A DNA stretch of 64,000 bases, taken from Streptococcus sp. LQJ-218. Its GTDB lineage: Bacteria; Bacillota; Bacilli; Lactobacillales; Streptococcaceae. A program made the translations under genes and the position numbers. How positions within the stretch are numbered: position 1 is the first letter of the stretch; every line of letters starts with the position of its first letter. The stretch spans positions 222,857-286,856 of the forward strand of contig NZ_QQRU01000001.1 in assembly GCF_003428885.1 (NCBI RefSeq), written 5' to 3'. Shown one piece after another: positions 26,955-35,181 of the stretch. Below the pieces are notes generated by a model. That model worked only from the letters and a program-made list of their open reading frames with translations, made no database searches and was not told the origin of the DNA.

Positions 26955-28349
26955 TTATTTCTCCATTTCTTGTTGTTCTGATGATGGCTTTTTTATGTCC
27001 TGTCTGCTGTTGGATAACTTTTTAATTTCCTCTAAAAAGTCATGTCCTTTTGGTACAAGGGGAGTATAAAACTCTGATATGACACTTGTTCCTACATCAA
27101 CATAGCCACGACCTTTGATTCGCTTTAAGAAGAAATCCTTTTGTACGTCACTGCCAAACATCATGCCATAGCCCATTTCAGACATACGACCTAAAGCCAC
27201 TCTGAAATTAAACTGGTCACGGATTCCGTCGCCTAGATATTTTGCGTCTGGACGCTGACAAGCCAGTATTAGAAAGAAGCCAGCTTGACGACCTAACATG
27301 ACAATCTGTTTCAACTTATTTATAACTGCGGTGTTTTCTTTTGTTCCCAGCATTTCCATGAAAGCGACATATTCATCAAAGATTAAGAAGTGTGCTGGAA
27401 GTTCTAAGTAAGCATAATTTTCGCCAGTCTTATAATTTTCCATCTGCTTCATTTCCTCACTGCGTTTTATCATTTCTTCATAGAATGTATCAATGCAGGA
27501 AAGCAAGTCTTCTTTTCTGTAGTGGACATTTGCCATCACAGAGCCTAAATCGGCTAAGTCTGCATTTTTCGGGTCTAAGATATACAGCTTAGAATCTGTA
27601 TGAAGCAAGGCTTCAATCAGTGTCAGGATAAAGTAGGTCTTACCGCCACCTGTACCACCAGCTATGAGCATGTGAGGCAGATTGTCATATTCCCACCACA
27701 TATTTTTCATTAAGCAAAGTTTCCCATCATGAGCTTGTACTTCATCAATAGAAATACGACGGGCTATCATATCATAGAGCAAGGTATATTCCACGTAGGA
27801 ATCCTTTAACTCTTTATCCGTCAGCTCACAGTACAAGCCACTTTCTAATTTCTTTTCCAAGTGTAGGAGCTGGTCTTGATATTTCCCCAGAGTGATTTCC
27901 ACTTGTATCTGTATTAAGCCATTTTTAAGGCGATAATAGATTTTAGGGAAGTAGGTTATCTTTTCTTTGGTACGACTGGGGGAATCCTTGAAGAAGCCAT
28001 CTGTTTTGACCTGTTCTGATTCATACCACTTATTTTCAAGAACCATCTTCGCCAGCTTTTGACGGTGGTAGAGTTGTTTAATCGTATCATAGCGATACCG
28101 TTTGAATAGAAACGCCACCAGCAAGCAGACAAGAATTGCGACACTGAAACTGATACTTAAATACGGAATGTCAATCTTATCTGCTTGTGATAGGTTAAAG
28201 TCCTGCCAGTTGACCTGCTGGATTGTCTTCACATGAAACAGTCCGACAACAAGCAGTAAAATAGGCAGTAAGGACGCTACTGTAAAATGAAAGACTAAAT
28301 CTTTGTCACTCGGACGAATCCTTTTACCACGAAAGACACGCTGTTTCAT
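26955..28349 (-). CDS. orf21: Tn916 Orf21, FtsK/HerA-type coupling ATPase
   Basis: 464 residues. Two hydrophobic segments in the N-terminal 80 residues are followed by an FtsK-type ATPase with Walker A GGTGGGKTYF and Walker B FLIFDEY. This TcpA-like coupling protein moves the relaxase-DNA complex into the channel. It lies upstream of the extra gene and downstream of orf22. Confidence 0.93.
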   Translation of the reverse strand: MKQRVFRGKRIRPSDKDLVFHFTVASLLPILLLVVGLFHVKTIQQVNWQDFNLSQADKIDIPYLSISFSVAILVCLLVAFLFKRYRYDTIKQLYHRQKLAKMVLENKWYESEQVKTDGFFKDSPSRTKEKITYFPKIYYRLKNGLIQIQVEITLGKYQDQLLHLEKKLESGLYCELTDKELKDSYVEYTLLYDMIARRISIDEVQAHDGKLCLMKNMWWEYDNLPHMLIAGGTGGGKTYFILTLIEALLHTDSKLYILDPKNADLADLGSVMANVHYRKEDLLSCIDTFYEEMIKRSEEMKQMENYKTGENYAYLELPAHFLIFDEYVAFMEMLGTKENTAVINKLKQIVMLGRQAGFFLILACQRPDAKYLGDGIRDQFNFRVALGRMSEMGYGMMFGSDVQKDFFLKRIKGRGYVDVGTSVISEFYTPLVPKGHDFLEEIKKLSNSRQDIKKPSSEQQEMEK

Positions 28350-28388
28350 GTTTGATTTTCTCCTTTCTCTCTAATGGAAGATACGTGG

Positions 28389-28775
28389 CTATTTGTCCGT
28401 AGCAGGTTCTTTCTTAGGTGGCTGTTGATTTCTAAAGGAATTAGAATCCTTTGTCAGCACAATATCGTCTGCCTTGATGTACCAGTCAACATCTGCTCCT
28501 TGAAAGGTAGCAGTAGCGACAGTATCCGCAATGGGATTGATAAGTTCCACCCGTGCGTTATATTCAAACTCTTTCAAAGGCACGCTGGCAGGAATACTTA
28601 CTTGAATCATGCGTCCTTGCCCTTTGGATTTTAAGTCATAGGTACGTTCTTTGATTTCCTCTGAAACCGTACCGTCTTCATTTTGGATTCTCACTTCACG
28701 ACGTAGAGCAGAGAATTTTAATTCTCCAAAAGTCGTGTCTTTATCTAATACGATACCATTTGCTAATCTCATCAT
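28389..28775 (-). CDS. orf22: Tn916 Orf22, HelP-like DUF961 protein
   Basis: 128 residues, DUF961 family (YdcP/HelP). Orf22 and Orf23 of Tn916 are homologues of ICEBs1 HelP, a processivity factor for the helicase used in rolling-circle replication. It resembles the next gene upstream (FGELKFSALRREVRI versus FGNLEFAGEDKVVQR), an old tandem duplication. Confidence 0.9.
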   Translation of the reverse strand: MMRLANGIVLDKDTTFGELKFSALRREVRIQNEDGTVSEEIKERTYDLKSKGQGRMIQVSIPASVPLKEFEYNARVELINPIADTVATATFQGADVDWYIKADDIVLTKDSNSFRNQQPPKKEPATDK

Positions 28776-28790
28776 TTTTCCTCTCTTTCT

Positions 28791-29105
28791 TTATTCTTTT
28801 ACCATGTCGTCAGCATGTAAAAGGTAATTTGTAAAACCACGAGTGCCGATTTTATAGCCCTCGGCGGTAATACGTGGATTGACTAACTTAACACGTTCCT
28901 CAAAGCCGAAATGTTTTTCGCCAGCTTCAGCAGGAAGTACGACCACAATATCATCTGCTCTTTGAACGTCTGAATAGAGATTATAGCTTCGAGATAAGAC
29001 GGTTAGATGTCCGTTGATTCTTCGCTGTACGACTTTATCCTCGCCAGCAAATTCTAAATTGCCGAATGTTTTTTCCATCTTGGGAATCACAAATTTAAGT
29101 TCCAT
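28791..29105 (-). CDS. orf23: Tn916 Orf23, HelP-like DUF961 protein
   Basis: 104 residues, the first gene of the transfer operon. Same DUF961 fold as Orf22. It starts at ATG 29105, about 130 bases after a hairpin terminator on the same strand, suggesting that expression is set by read-through or by a promoter between terminator and gene. No convincing orf24 reading frame is visible between it and the element end. Confidence 0.9.
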   Translation of the reverse strand: MELKFVIPKMEKTFGNLEFAGEDKVVQRRINGHLTVLSRSYNLYSDVQRADDIVVVLPAEAGEKHFGFEERVKLVNPRITAEGYKIGTRGFTNYLLHADDMVKE

Positions 29106-29233
29106 ATTTTTACCTATCCTTTCTTTTTTATGGTTGAATGAATCTCGTTTGTTTGATGGTCTTTCACGGTGGGGAGCGACCTTTATTCTCTTGTTTTTCT
29201 ATTTTCGTAGTATCACGTCCTTTCAAATCGGGT

Positions 29234-29264
29234 AAAAAAATAGACACCTCATTTTTGAAGTGTC
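29234..29264 (-). terminator. Terminator upstream of orf23
   Basis: On the minus strand GACACTTC (loop AAAAAT) GAGGTGTC is followed by a run of T. With a G-U pair the 8-base stem is complete. It should stop transcripts entering from the element's end, so orf23 would rely on circularisation-dependent or internal promotion. Confidence 0.65.
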
Positions 29265-29349
29265 CACCTTTTGCCTATTCAATTTTTATTGGAAGTATCT
29301 TTGTTTCTTCACTTTTCAAGGGTAAATCGTCGTATCAAAGCTCATTCAT

Positions 29350-29372
29350 AAGTAGTAAATTAGTAGTAAATT
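29350..29372. repeat. Int arm-binding direct repeats, orf23-side end
   Basis: Two tandem AGTAGTAAATT units close to the left end of the Tn916-like element (right in this window), the partner of the repeats at 11082-11105. Confidence 0.8.
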
Positions 29373-29491
29373 GATTGGTTTCGACCTTGATAAAGTGTGA
29401 TAAGTCCAGTGTTTATACGGATAACTAGATTTTCATACTATTTTTAACTAAAAAAATCATTATACAAATCAAGCTACTAAAGATGAATTTA

Positions 29492-29500
29492 TGGTATACT
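29492..29500 (+). promoter_or_regulatory. Extended -10 promoter feeding the left inverted repeat
   Basis: TGG followed by TATACT (29495-29500) is an extended -10 element. No clear -35 is present. It lies just outside the left copy of the 29-bp inverted repeat, facing into the STAND/SHMT cassette, so it would drive whichever gene is next to it. Confidence 0.6.
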
Positions 29501-29503
29501 GGT

Positions 29504-29532
29504 GATAATAAATTGTTATCGGTAGGAGATGT
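29504..29532. repeat. Left copy of the 29-bp inverted repeat flanking the STAND/SHMT cassette
   Basis: This stretch, including the ribosome binding site TAGGAGA, matches the reverse complement of 33043-33071 at 27 of 29 positions; the mismatches are positions 19 and 27. The inner 19 bases around GATAATAAATTGTTATCG form a near-palindrome with 6-bp arms (CGATAA/TTATCG). The two copies are in opposite orientation, about 3.5 kb apart, and lie at the same place relative to both start codons. Confidence 0.9.
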
Positions 29533-29535
29533 TTT

Positions 29536-31815
29536 ATGTATTACGGTCGAGATACTGAAATAGAAGAATTAAAACAGCATTTTAAATTTTCTAGTAATGA
29601 TAAAAATAGTTTATATATTATTAATGGTTTAAGTGGTAGTGGTAAAACCGAGCTAATCAAAGAGGTTTGTCAACGAGTTTACAGCCATGATAAAGAAGCC
29701 TTTATTCTCTACATTGATGTTATAAATGATGGGTTTGAAAGTAATAAATTTTTTGAAAATCTACTAAAAGGAGCGTATGTCCCAACACAATTCAGAAGAA
29801 ATCTATGCTTATCAATACCTCAAAAATATTCGTTTTCAAATTATTTAAGAAAACAAAAACTAACAAATCTAACTCTGAAACATAGTCTTAGGTTAATCAG
29901 ATCGTTTATTGCGTTCGATACAACTTACAAAAAAGTAATTGATTATCCTTGGGAAGAAGTTATTACTGAAATAAAGGAGGGAATATTTGAAAATGATTTA
30001 TATTTAAGATATTTCAGTCATGTTTCAAAAAAAATCCGTCTTAATATTATTATTGATAATTATCAATTTTTATCTGAAGATATAAAAATAAAATTTGAAG
30101 ATGACTTTAATACACTTCAAAGCGGAATCTCTTTAACAATTATAAACCGAACAAATGATAAGTTAAAATCGATTGATAAACTAGATACATTGGACAATTA
30201 TACTCCTACTGTATTAAATTTATCGTATCTTACTGAGGATGAGTGTAAATTACTAATAAGAAATAAAATTGCTTTACTTGATAATGTCAAATTGAATCAA
30301 ATCTGGCAGATAACACAAGGTAATTATAAAGATATTGAATTAATTATTAACAGACTTATTGATAATCCAAATTCAGAATTATTTAATATTTCTGATATAT
30401 ATGACAAACTTCCAGATATTCAAAAAAATATACTTATCATATCATCAATTTTTCCTGCTGGTATGAAAAAAGATATAGTTTTTAACTACATTAAATCTAT
30501 ATTAGACGAAAATACTGAAGTAGCTGATTCTCTAAAATCCCTTATTGATGCAGGTTTTGTCTATATTAATGGTGATACAAATGATAAAATCAAAATTTCA
30601 CACGAATCAATTGTAAATGGTATTTTAAATCACACAAATGCTTCTGATCTTCAATTAGTAACCAACAATCTAAAAATATATTTAGAGCAAACTATCCTAT
30701 CTATAGGAGTTGGTGGCGAGTTAGCTTATTTAATTCACTGCTTAATAAATATATGTAATATTGAAGAGTTGCGGCAAAATGTAGAATATATCAAACAGTT
30801 ACTTGAAATCGAATACAGGAAAAATTCATATTTTTACATTGTATCTTTGAGTAAGAAGATACTTCATTTAATAGAATTATTACCCGAAAAATACTTACAT
30901 TATATGTTGAACTCGTACCAGTGGATTTCTGATTTTAATGGAGGTTTAGCTATTTTAAACAGTCTTCAAAAAGATAATTATTCAAAAGATTTACAGCTAT
31001 ACTATCCTAGATTTCAAATTCAAAAATATGAATTTGAGGAGGCGCTAAAATCACTGGAAAAGTTAGAAAATTGCTCTGGAACATTACTCTACAAGCTAAA
31101 TGCTTATGGTCATTTAGGTAAAGATCGAGAGGCAATTAAACTCCTTAATGAAAGCATGAATTCTGTAGAAAAAGACGACTTCTATTATATTATTTTACGA
31201 AATTCTGCTCATTATTTCCCAACTAAAGAAGCTACCGAAAATCTCAAACTAGCATTGGACTATTTTCAACGTAATGAATATCAAATACCTGTTGCAACAG
31301 TATATAATAATTTAGGTGTTGTTAATATCTGGGACGGAGAATATGATATAGCTTTAGAGAATCTAAATAAGGCCATAAAAATACTAAAAAAATATGATTC
31401 AAATGAAATTTTTGAACCATATTGTAATAAATCAATTATTTTTTTGATGAATAAAAATTATCAACAATCTCTGAAGTTTATAAATAAATCACTTCAAGAA
31501 TGTCCTAAAGCTTTGACCTTAGATATTAGGATGCTCAAGTTAAACAAATTAATTATTGAATTGATTTCTGAAAGAATCTCTTTTACAGAATTTCAAAATT
31601 CACTAAGAAACTTTGAGGAAGAAATTCCACTCATAGACGATCCTTGGTATAAATTTCAAATAGTATACAATTTACAACAATTTGATGATATTCCTTTTGT
31701 TTGTGAAAAAACTTATATTGATGATTATCAAGACGGACTCACTAAATACTATCTGTTGATTCCTTACAAAAAATATAATTTCTGTATAGGTCTTTCTCCT
31801 AATTGGAGATATTAA
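29536..31815 (+). CDS. STAND-type NTPase with TPR-like repeats
   Basis: 759 residues. The NTPase domain begins at once (YYGRDTEIEELKQHF), with Walker A GLSGSGKTELI (about 33) and Walker B LNIIIDNYQFL (about 171), in the AAA_16/STAND style. A winged-helix-like segment follows. The C-terminal half (about 380-720) is helical and TPR-like (e.g. TVYNNLGVVNIWDGEYDIA). There is no signal peptide, membrane segment or obvious N- or C-terminal effector domain, unlike Avs defence proteins. Stand-alone STAND proteins often act as sensors or regulators. The gene converges on the SHMT-like gene and overlaps its end by 17 bases. Its own promoter is the extended -10 at 29492. Confidence 0.75.
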   Translation: MYYGRDTEIEELKQHFKFSSNDKNSLYIINGLSGSGKTELIKEVCQRVYSHDKEAFILYIDVINDGFESNKFFENLLKGAYVPTQFRRNLCLSIPQKYSFSNYLRKQKLTNLTLKHSLRLIRSFIAFDTTYKKVIDYPWEEVITEIKEGIFENDLYLRYFSHVSKKIRLNIIIDNYQFLSEDIKIKFEDDFNTLQSGISLTIINRTNDKLKSIDKLDTLDNYTPTVLNLSYLTEDECKLLIRNKIALLDNVKLNQIWQITQGNYKDIELIINRLIDNPNSELFNISDIYDKLPDIQKNILIISSIFPAGMKKDIVFNYIKSILDENTEVADSLKSLIDAGFVYINGDTNDKIKISHESIVNGILNHTNASDLQLVTNNLKIYLEQTILSIGVGGELAYLIHCLINICNIEELRQNVEYIKQLLEIEYRKNSYFYIVSLSKKILHLIELLPEKYLHYMLNSYQWISDFNGGLAILNSLQKDNYSKDLQLYYPRFQIQKYEFEEALKSLEKLENCSGTLLYKLNAYGHLGKDREAIKLLNESMNSVEKDDFYYIILRNSAHYFPTKEATENLKLALDYFQRNEYQIPVATVYNNLGVVNIWDGEYDIALENLNKAIKILKKYDSNEIFEPYCNKSIIFLMNKNYQQSLKFINKSLQECPKALTLDIRMLKLNKLIIELISERISFTEFQNSLRNFEEEIPLIDDPWYKFQIVYNLQQFDDIPFVCEKTYIDDYQDGLTKYYLLIPYKKYNFCIGLSPNWRY

Positions 31816-33040
31816 TTTGTTCATGGTACTTGCGAATGAGATCTAAATATATGGAATAATCATATTGTTTATATTTTAATAAATTAGCTACTAGTTTAGC
31901 TAATTTTTTAATATCATCATCAGTATAGGATAAATTTGTAATTCCGATTGTTCCTAATCTTATTCCTGAAGTCGTCATTGGTCCGTGTGTATCATTTGGA
32001 ATTTGATTTCGGTTAACTAATATTTTATGTTGAAAAAGTAGATTCTCTGCATCCTTACCACTCAAGTTTAGATTCAGTAGATTAACTAAAATTATATGAG
32101 TCTTTGAGTTTTTATAAACAACATCAACCCCTTCTTTACTTAATTGTTTTATAAACAATAAAGTATTTTTTATAACCTGTTGTGCATAATCTTGAATATC
32201 TATTGATAATAATTTGATTAAACAGATACATTTCGCAAATAATGCATTTTGTGTAGGACCTCCCTGTGTTCTAGGAAAAATTGAATTAGTTATTTTTTCT
32301 TCAAATATAGAACGATACATTAGTACTCCTCCTTGAGGCCCACGTAAACATTTATCCATTGTAAAAGTAACGAAATCGACATATGGAAAAATCGACTTAT
32401 GTAGCTTTGCCATAATATATAAAACACTATGGCAAATATCCGCTAAAATAAGGGTATTGGGGCTAACCTCTTTTATAATTTCATAAATTTGTTGATAATT
32501 AAATTCATTTCCATACGATGAAGCACCAATAATAATCAATTTAGGTTTATATTTATCTAATAATTCCTTTAATTCGATATAATCAATATTTAAATCATGA
32601 TCTAAGTGATAATATTTTACAGTACCTTTGCCTGTATAAGTGTGTGAAATATGTCCTCCGTCTTTTGGAGATAACGATAAAATATAATCGTCACTTTCTA
32701 AAACACAATTATAGACTATTTGGTTAGCCTGAGTTCCTGAATGTGGTTGCACATTAACTCTATAATCACCAGGATTTAAATCAAAAAGTTGAAGACACAA
32801 TTCTTCTGAATATATTTCAATATTATCCAATGAAGTACAATGAGGAAAAAAGCGTTTTTCAACAGCTCCCTCTGTTGGCAGAGTAGCGAGAGGGAAACTT
32901 TGAATCTCTAATACTTCGGTGAATGGATAGCTAATACATGCAGCAAGATTTATTACGCTATTCTGTTCTTGGTTATATGAATCAAGAATTTTATTTAACT
33001 TCTGATAGATTTCACCTTCAAATTTATTAATTTTATACAC
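31799..33040 (-). CDS. Serine hydroxymethyltransferase-like PLP enzyme
   Basis: 413 residues, a normal SHMT length. Family motifs: LATLPTEGAVEKRFF, NVQPHSGTQAN (about 98), the PLP-binding aspartate in LADICHS and the Schiff-base lysine in FTMDKCLRGPQGGVL. The last differs from the usual TTHK: the His before Lys is Asp, so reaction preference may differ (threonine aldolase-like or another beta-elimination). The start is GTG at 33040, with AGGAG shared with the inverted repeat. A housekeeping glyA is presumably elsewhere on the chromosome, so this looks like accessory metabolism or a modified function. Confidence 0.8.
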   Translation of the reverse strand: MYKINKFEGEIYQKLNKILDSYNQEQNSVINLAACISYPFTEVLEIQSFPLATLPTEGAVEKRFFPHCTSLDNIEIYSEELCLQLFDLNPGDYRVNVQPHSGTQANQIVYNCVLESDDYILSLSPKDGGHISHTYTGKGTVKYYHLDHDLNIDYIELKELLDKYKPKLIIIGASSYGNEFNYQQIYEIIKEVSPNTLILADICHSVLYIMAKLHKSIFPYVDFVTFTMDKCLRGPQGGVLMYRSIFEEKITNSIFPRTQGGPTQNALFAKCICLIKLLSIDIQDYAQQVIKNTLLFIKQLSKEGVDVVYKNSKTHIILVNLLNLNLSGKDAENLLFQHKILVNRNQIPNDTHGPMTTSGIRLGTIGITNLSYTDDDIKKLAKLVANLLKYKQYDYSIYLDLIRKYHEQINISN

Positions 33041-33042
33041 TG

Positions 33043-33071
33043 ACTTCTCCTATCGATAACAATTTATTATC
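33043..33071. repeat. Right copy of the 29-bp inverted repeat
   Basis: Reverse complement of 29504-29532 with two mismatches. It covers the 5' UTR and AGGAGA ribosome binding site of the SHMT-like gene. The minus-strand -10 candidate just beyond it is only TATAGC (33072-33077), much weaker than the extended -10 at the left. Confidence 0.88.
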
Positions 33072-33130
33072 GCTATACAAAGCACCTAAATAGGTTTATA
33101 ATAGCATGATTATTGATAAAGGAGATTTTT

Positions 33131-34027
33131 ATGGATTATAAACTTATTTCTACTTACTTAGATTATTGCAAAACTCATAAGCGTTTGAGTTCGCACACGA
33201 TTCGCGCTTATAAGAATGATCTTATGCAATTTTATAACTCAGACTATGATAATGTCGAATCCTATATAGAACAGTTGACACGATCTAACATAAAAACGAA
33301 TACATTAAGAAGAAAAATTGCTTGTATGAAGGTGTTTTATAACTATCTAAAATACCAGAACATAATTGAAGAGAATCCCTTCAATCAATTGCGCTTTCAA
33401 TTTAGAACTGAAAAAGTATTGCCTAAAACGATTCCGTATGACATTCTGAAAAGCATTTTTATATATTTAGAACGGAAAGTAATTGTATCTAAAACTGACT
33501 ATCAAAAACAACACGCTGAAAGAAATCTACTAATTATTTCACTTTTACTTTCAACAGGCATCAGAATTTCTGAACTTTGCCACATTCATCTCAAAGATAT
33601 TAATCTTTCCAATAAGACACTCCATATTATAGGAAAGGGTAAGAAAGAACGTATCCTATTTTTAGGAGATCAAAAAACATTCAATTTATTAGAAACATAT
33701 ATAAATAAAACAAGAAATGAATCAAATGATTTCTTGTTTCCAGGGAAACATTCTCTTAAACCATTGTCAGAGCAAAGTGTACGTTTAGTTATAAAGAGAA
33801 TCGTTGAACAAAATAGCTTATCTAAAACTATTACACCACATATGTTTAGACATAGCTTTGCGACAATGCTTCTAGATAATGATGTAGATATTCGATACAT
33901 TCAACAAATTCTTGGACACAGTTCTATATCAATCACACAAATCTATACTCACGTATCTCATTCAAAACAAAAAGAAATACTTAGTTCTTTTAATCCTGTA
34001 TCAGCGATTCATTCTGAAATCGAATAA
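33131..34027 (+). CDS. XerD-type tyrosine recombinase next to the inverted repeats
   Basis: 298 residues from ATG 33131 (AAAGGAG 6 bases upstream; an in-frame TTG at 33113 is less likely). The N-terminal SAM-like core-binding domain is followed by the catalytic domain, with Arg in TGIRISELCHI, Lys in GKGKKERIL, HMFRHSFATMLL, and His/Tyr in LGHSSISITQIYTHVS. All catalytic residues are present. Its promoter has TATAAT (33097-33102) and it reads away from the cassette. It is far smaller than ICE integrases with arm-binding domains and resembles invertase-type XerC/D relatives. The obvious substrate is the pair of inverted repeats beside it. Confidence 0.85.
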   Translation: MDYKLISTYLDYCKTHKRLSSHTIRAYKNDLMQFYNSDYDNVESYIEQLTRSNIKTNTLRRKIACMKVFYNYLKYQNIIEENPFNQLRFQFRTEKVLPKTIPYDILKSIFIYLERKVIVSKTDYQKQHAERNLLIISLLLSTGIRISELCHIHLKDINLSNKTLHIIGKGKKERILFLGDQKTFNLLETYINKTRNESNDFLFPGKHSLKPLSEQSVRLVIKRIVEQNSLSKTITPHMFRHSFATMLLDNDVDIRYIQQILGHSSISITQIYTHVSHSKQKEILSSFNPVSAIHSEIE

Positions 34028-34422
34028 GAGAACTTTCCAAAGCCTACAGTTTAGTTCATCTAAAATTAATTTTTGTAGTTCGAATTTAGTTAATAGATTT
34101 TATGCTCAACAAAATCAAAAAACATATAAAACTTCACTTTGAATCAGCATTTATAATATATTCTGTATTTAAGAACTCCATAATTGTTTTTCTAAAATAT
34201 ATCTTTCAAATATCCTTAAATATAATAAAAAGAGATGGGCAAAATCTCAATTCCTGAAGAAAATGGAGTAAATCTTCCCACAAGAAAACGCATAATTTCA
34301 AGTTTTTCAACACCTGAGATTATGCGTTTTTTGGTTCTAAAAAATTTTCGCCCACCTTAATTAAACAACTAACAAAAGTTATAAGTAGACTATATTTTAA
34401 AATTTGTGTTCTAACAACTATT
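34028..34422. other. Intergenic region with a bidirectional terminator
   Basis: No gene is supported. The main feature is a 12-bp stem AAAACGCATAAT (34285-34296) / ATTATGCGTTTT (34319-34330), within wider complementary G/C-rich flanks. It separates the recombinase from the pezT operon and fits transcripts from both sides. Confidence 0.65.
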
Positions 34423-35181
34423 TCAATTAGTTAAATCTTTAAATCTTTCTTCTCCAGATTTAAGCATCTCTTTCTCTACCTGACTCCACTCCCCAAACAG
34501 TAACTCTTGAAGAATATCTGCTGCTGAAATTTTATCTTCTCTTGAATCATGTACACAACTTCTATCTCGTTGATAAATTTGAATTCTTTCAAAGATAGCT
34601 AGTTCTTCCAACTGTCGGGTATTATCAACTAGATGATTTACAATGAAATCATGATGTTCTTTTGGAGTTGCGCGTGCTTGATTTGGATTGATGGCGTACA
34701 GTTCTTCATAACGGATAAGAGTACTTATATAGGACAGCTCAGGCTTTGTTGCAATTAAGGCTAATTGTACTTCATATCCCTTATTTTTCAAGAGTTGTGC
34801 TGTTTTCTTTGGAACATCAACTGTTCGTAAAGTTCCCTCTATCAAAAGATTGTATCCCAAATTGCTTAATTCTGTTACTAAAGACTCCACCATTTTGCCT
34901 GCAAAATCTTTAGTGTATTCAACACTATCTTTACCATATACTTGCTGCAGTTCTAAATAGTGTGGATGCTGAGAACGAAAACTATCGCCATCTATGATAA
35001 CAATATTTCCTTGAAATTCTTTCTGTTTAATTCGATGAATTGTAGTCTTACCAGCACCACTTTGCCCTCCAAGCAAAATCGCTATAGGTTGCTTACTGGA
35101 CTTTTTTCCTCTTGTCAGAGAGCGAAGGTTCCTCTCTAAAGCATGTTTGAATTCACTATCGGTATAATCTTGGATTTCCAT
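34423..35181 (-). CDS. pezT: PezT zeta-family toxin
   Basis: 252 residues, the length of PezT. Walker A GGQSGAGKTTIHR (about 36-48) and DGDSFRSQHPHY match the zeta-toxin UDP-N-acetylglucosamine kinase. It phosphorylates the cell-wall precursor UNAG, blocking murein synthesis unless held by PezA. Its start lies at the end of pezA (35181), so both are translated from one operon. No disabling change is seen. Confidence 0.92.
   Translation of the reverse strand: MEIQDYTDSEFKHALERNLRSLTRGKKSSKQPIAILLGGQSGAGKTTIHRIKQKEFQGNIVIIDGDSFRSQHPHYLELQQVYGKDSVEYTKDFAGKMVESLVTELSNLGYNLLIEGTLRTVDVPKKTAQLLKNKGYEVQLALIATKPELSYISTLIRYEELYAINPNQARATPKEHHDFIVNHLVDNTRQLEELAIFERIQIYQRDRSCVHDSREDKISAADILQELLFGEWSQVEKEMLKSGEERFKDLTN

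Larger units (their letters stand above)
10938..29450 (-). mobile_element. Tn916-family conjugative transposon, nested in the outer ICE
   Basis: The gene set and order are those of Tn916, read right to left: orf23, orf22, orf21, (extra gene), orf20, orf19, ardA, orf17, orf16, orf15, orf14, orf13, leader, tet(M), orf6, orf9, orf7, orf8, xis, int. Terminal regions carry the direct repeats bound by the Int arm-binding domain (11082-11105 and 29350-29372). The ends are placed by AT-rich imperfect inverted termini and are uncertain by a few tens of bases. The span is about 18.5 kb, a few hundred bases longer than the roughly 18.0 kb I recall for Tn916, which fits one extra gene of about 440 bases between orf21 and orf20. 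The only antibiotic resistance gene seen is a frameshifted tet(M). Confidence 0.93.

Noticed and set aside
26335..26955. Insertion of erm(B) or another resistance gene in the orf20 region, as in some Tn916 relatives
   Set aside because: orf20 is intact and the only additional frame (26512-26949) does not resemble a methylase or any known resistance protein.
29106..29410. Orf24 of Tn916 at the element end
   Set aside because: No frame with a ribosome binding site is open on the minus strand in this interval; only short frames and a terminator hairpin.
33113..33133. TTG at 33113 as start of the tyrosine recombinase
   Set aside because: ATG at 33131 has AAAGGAG at the correct distance, while the upstream TTG has none.
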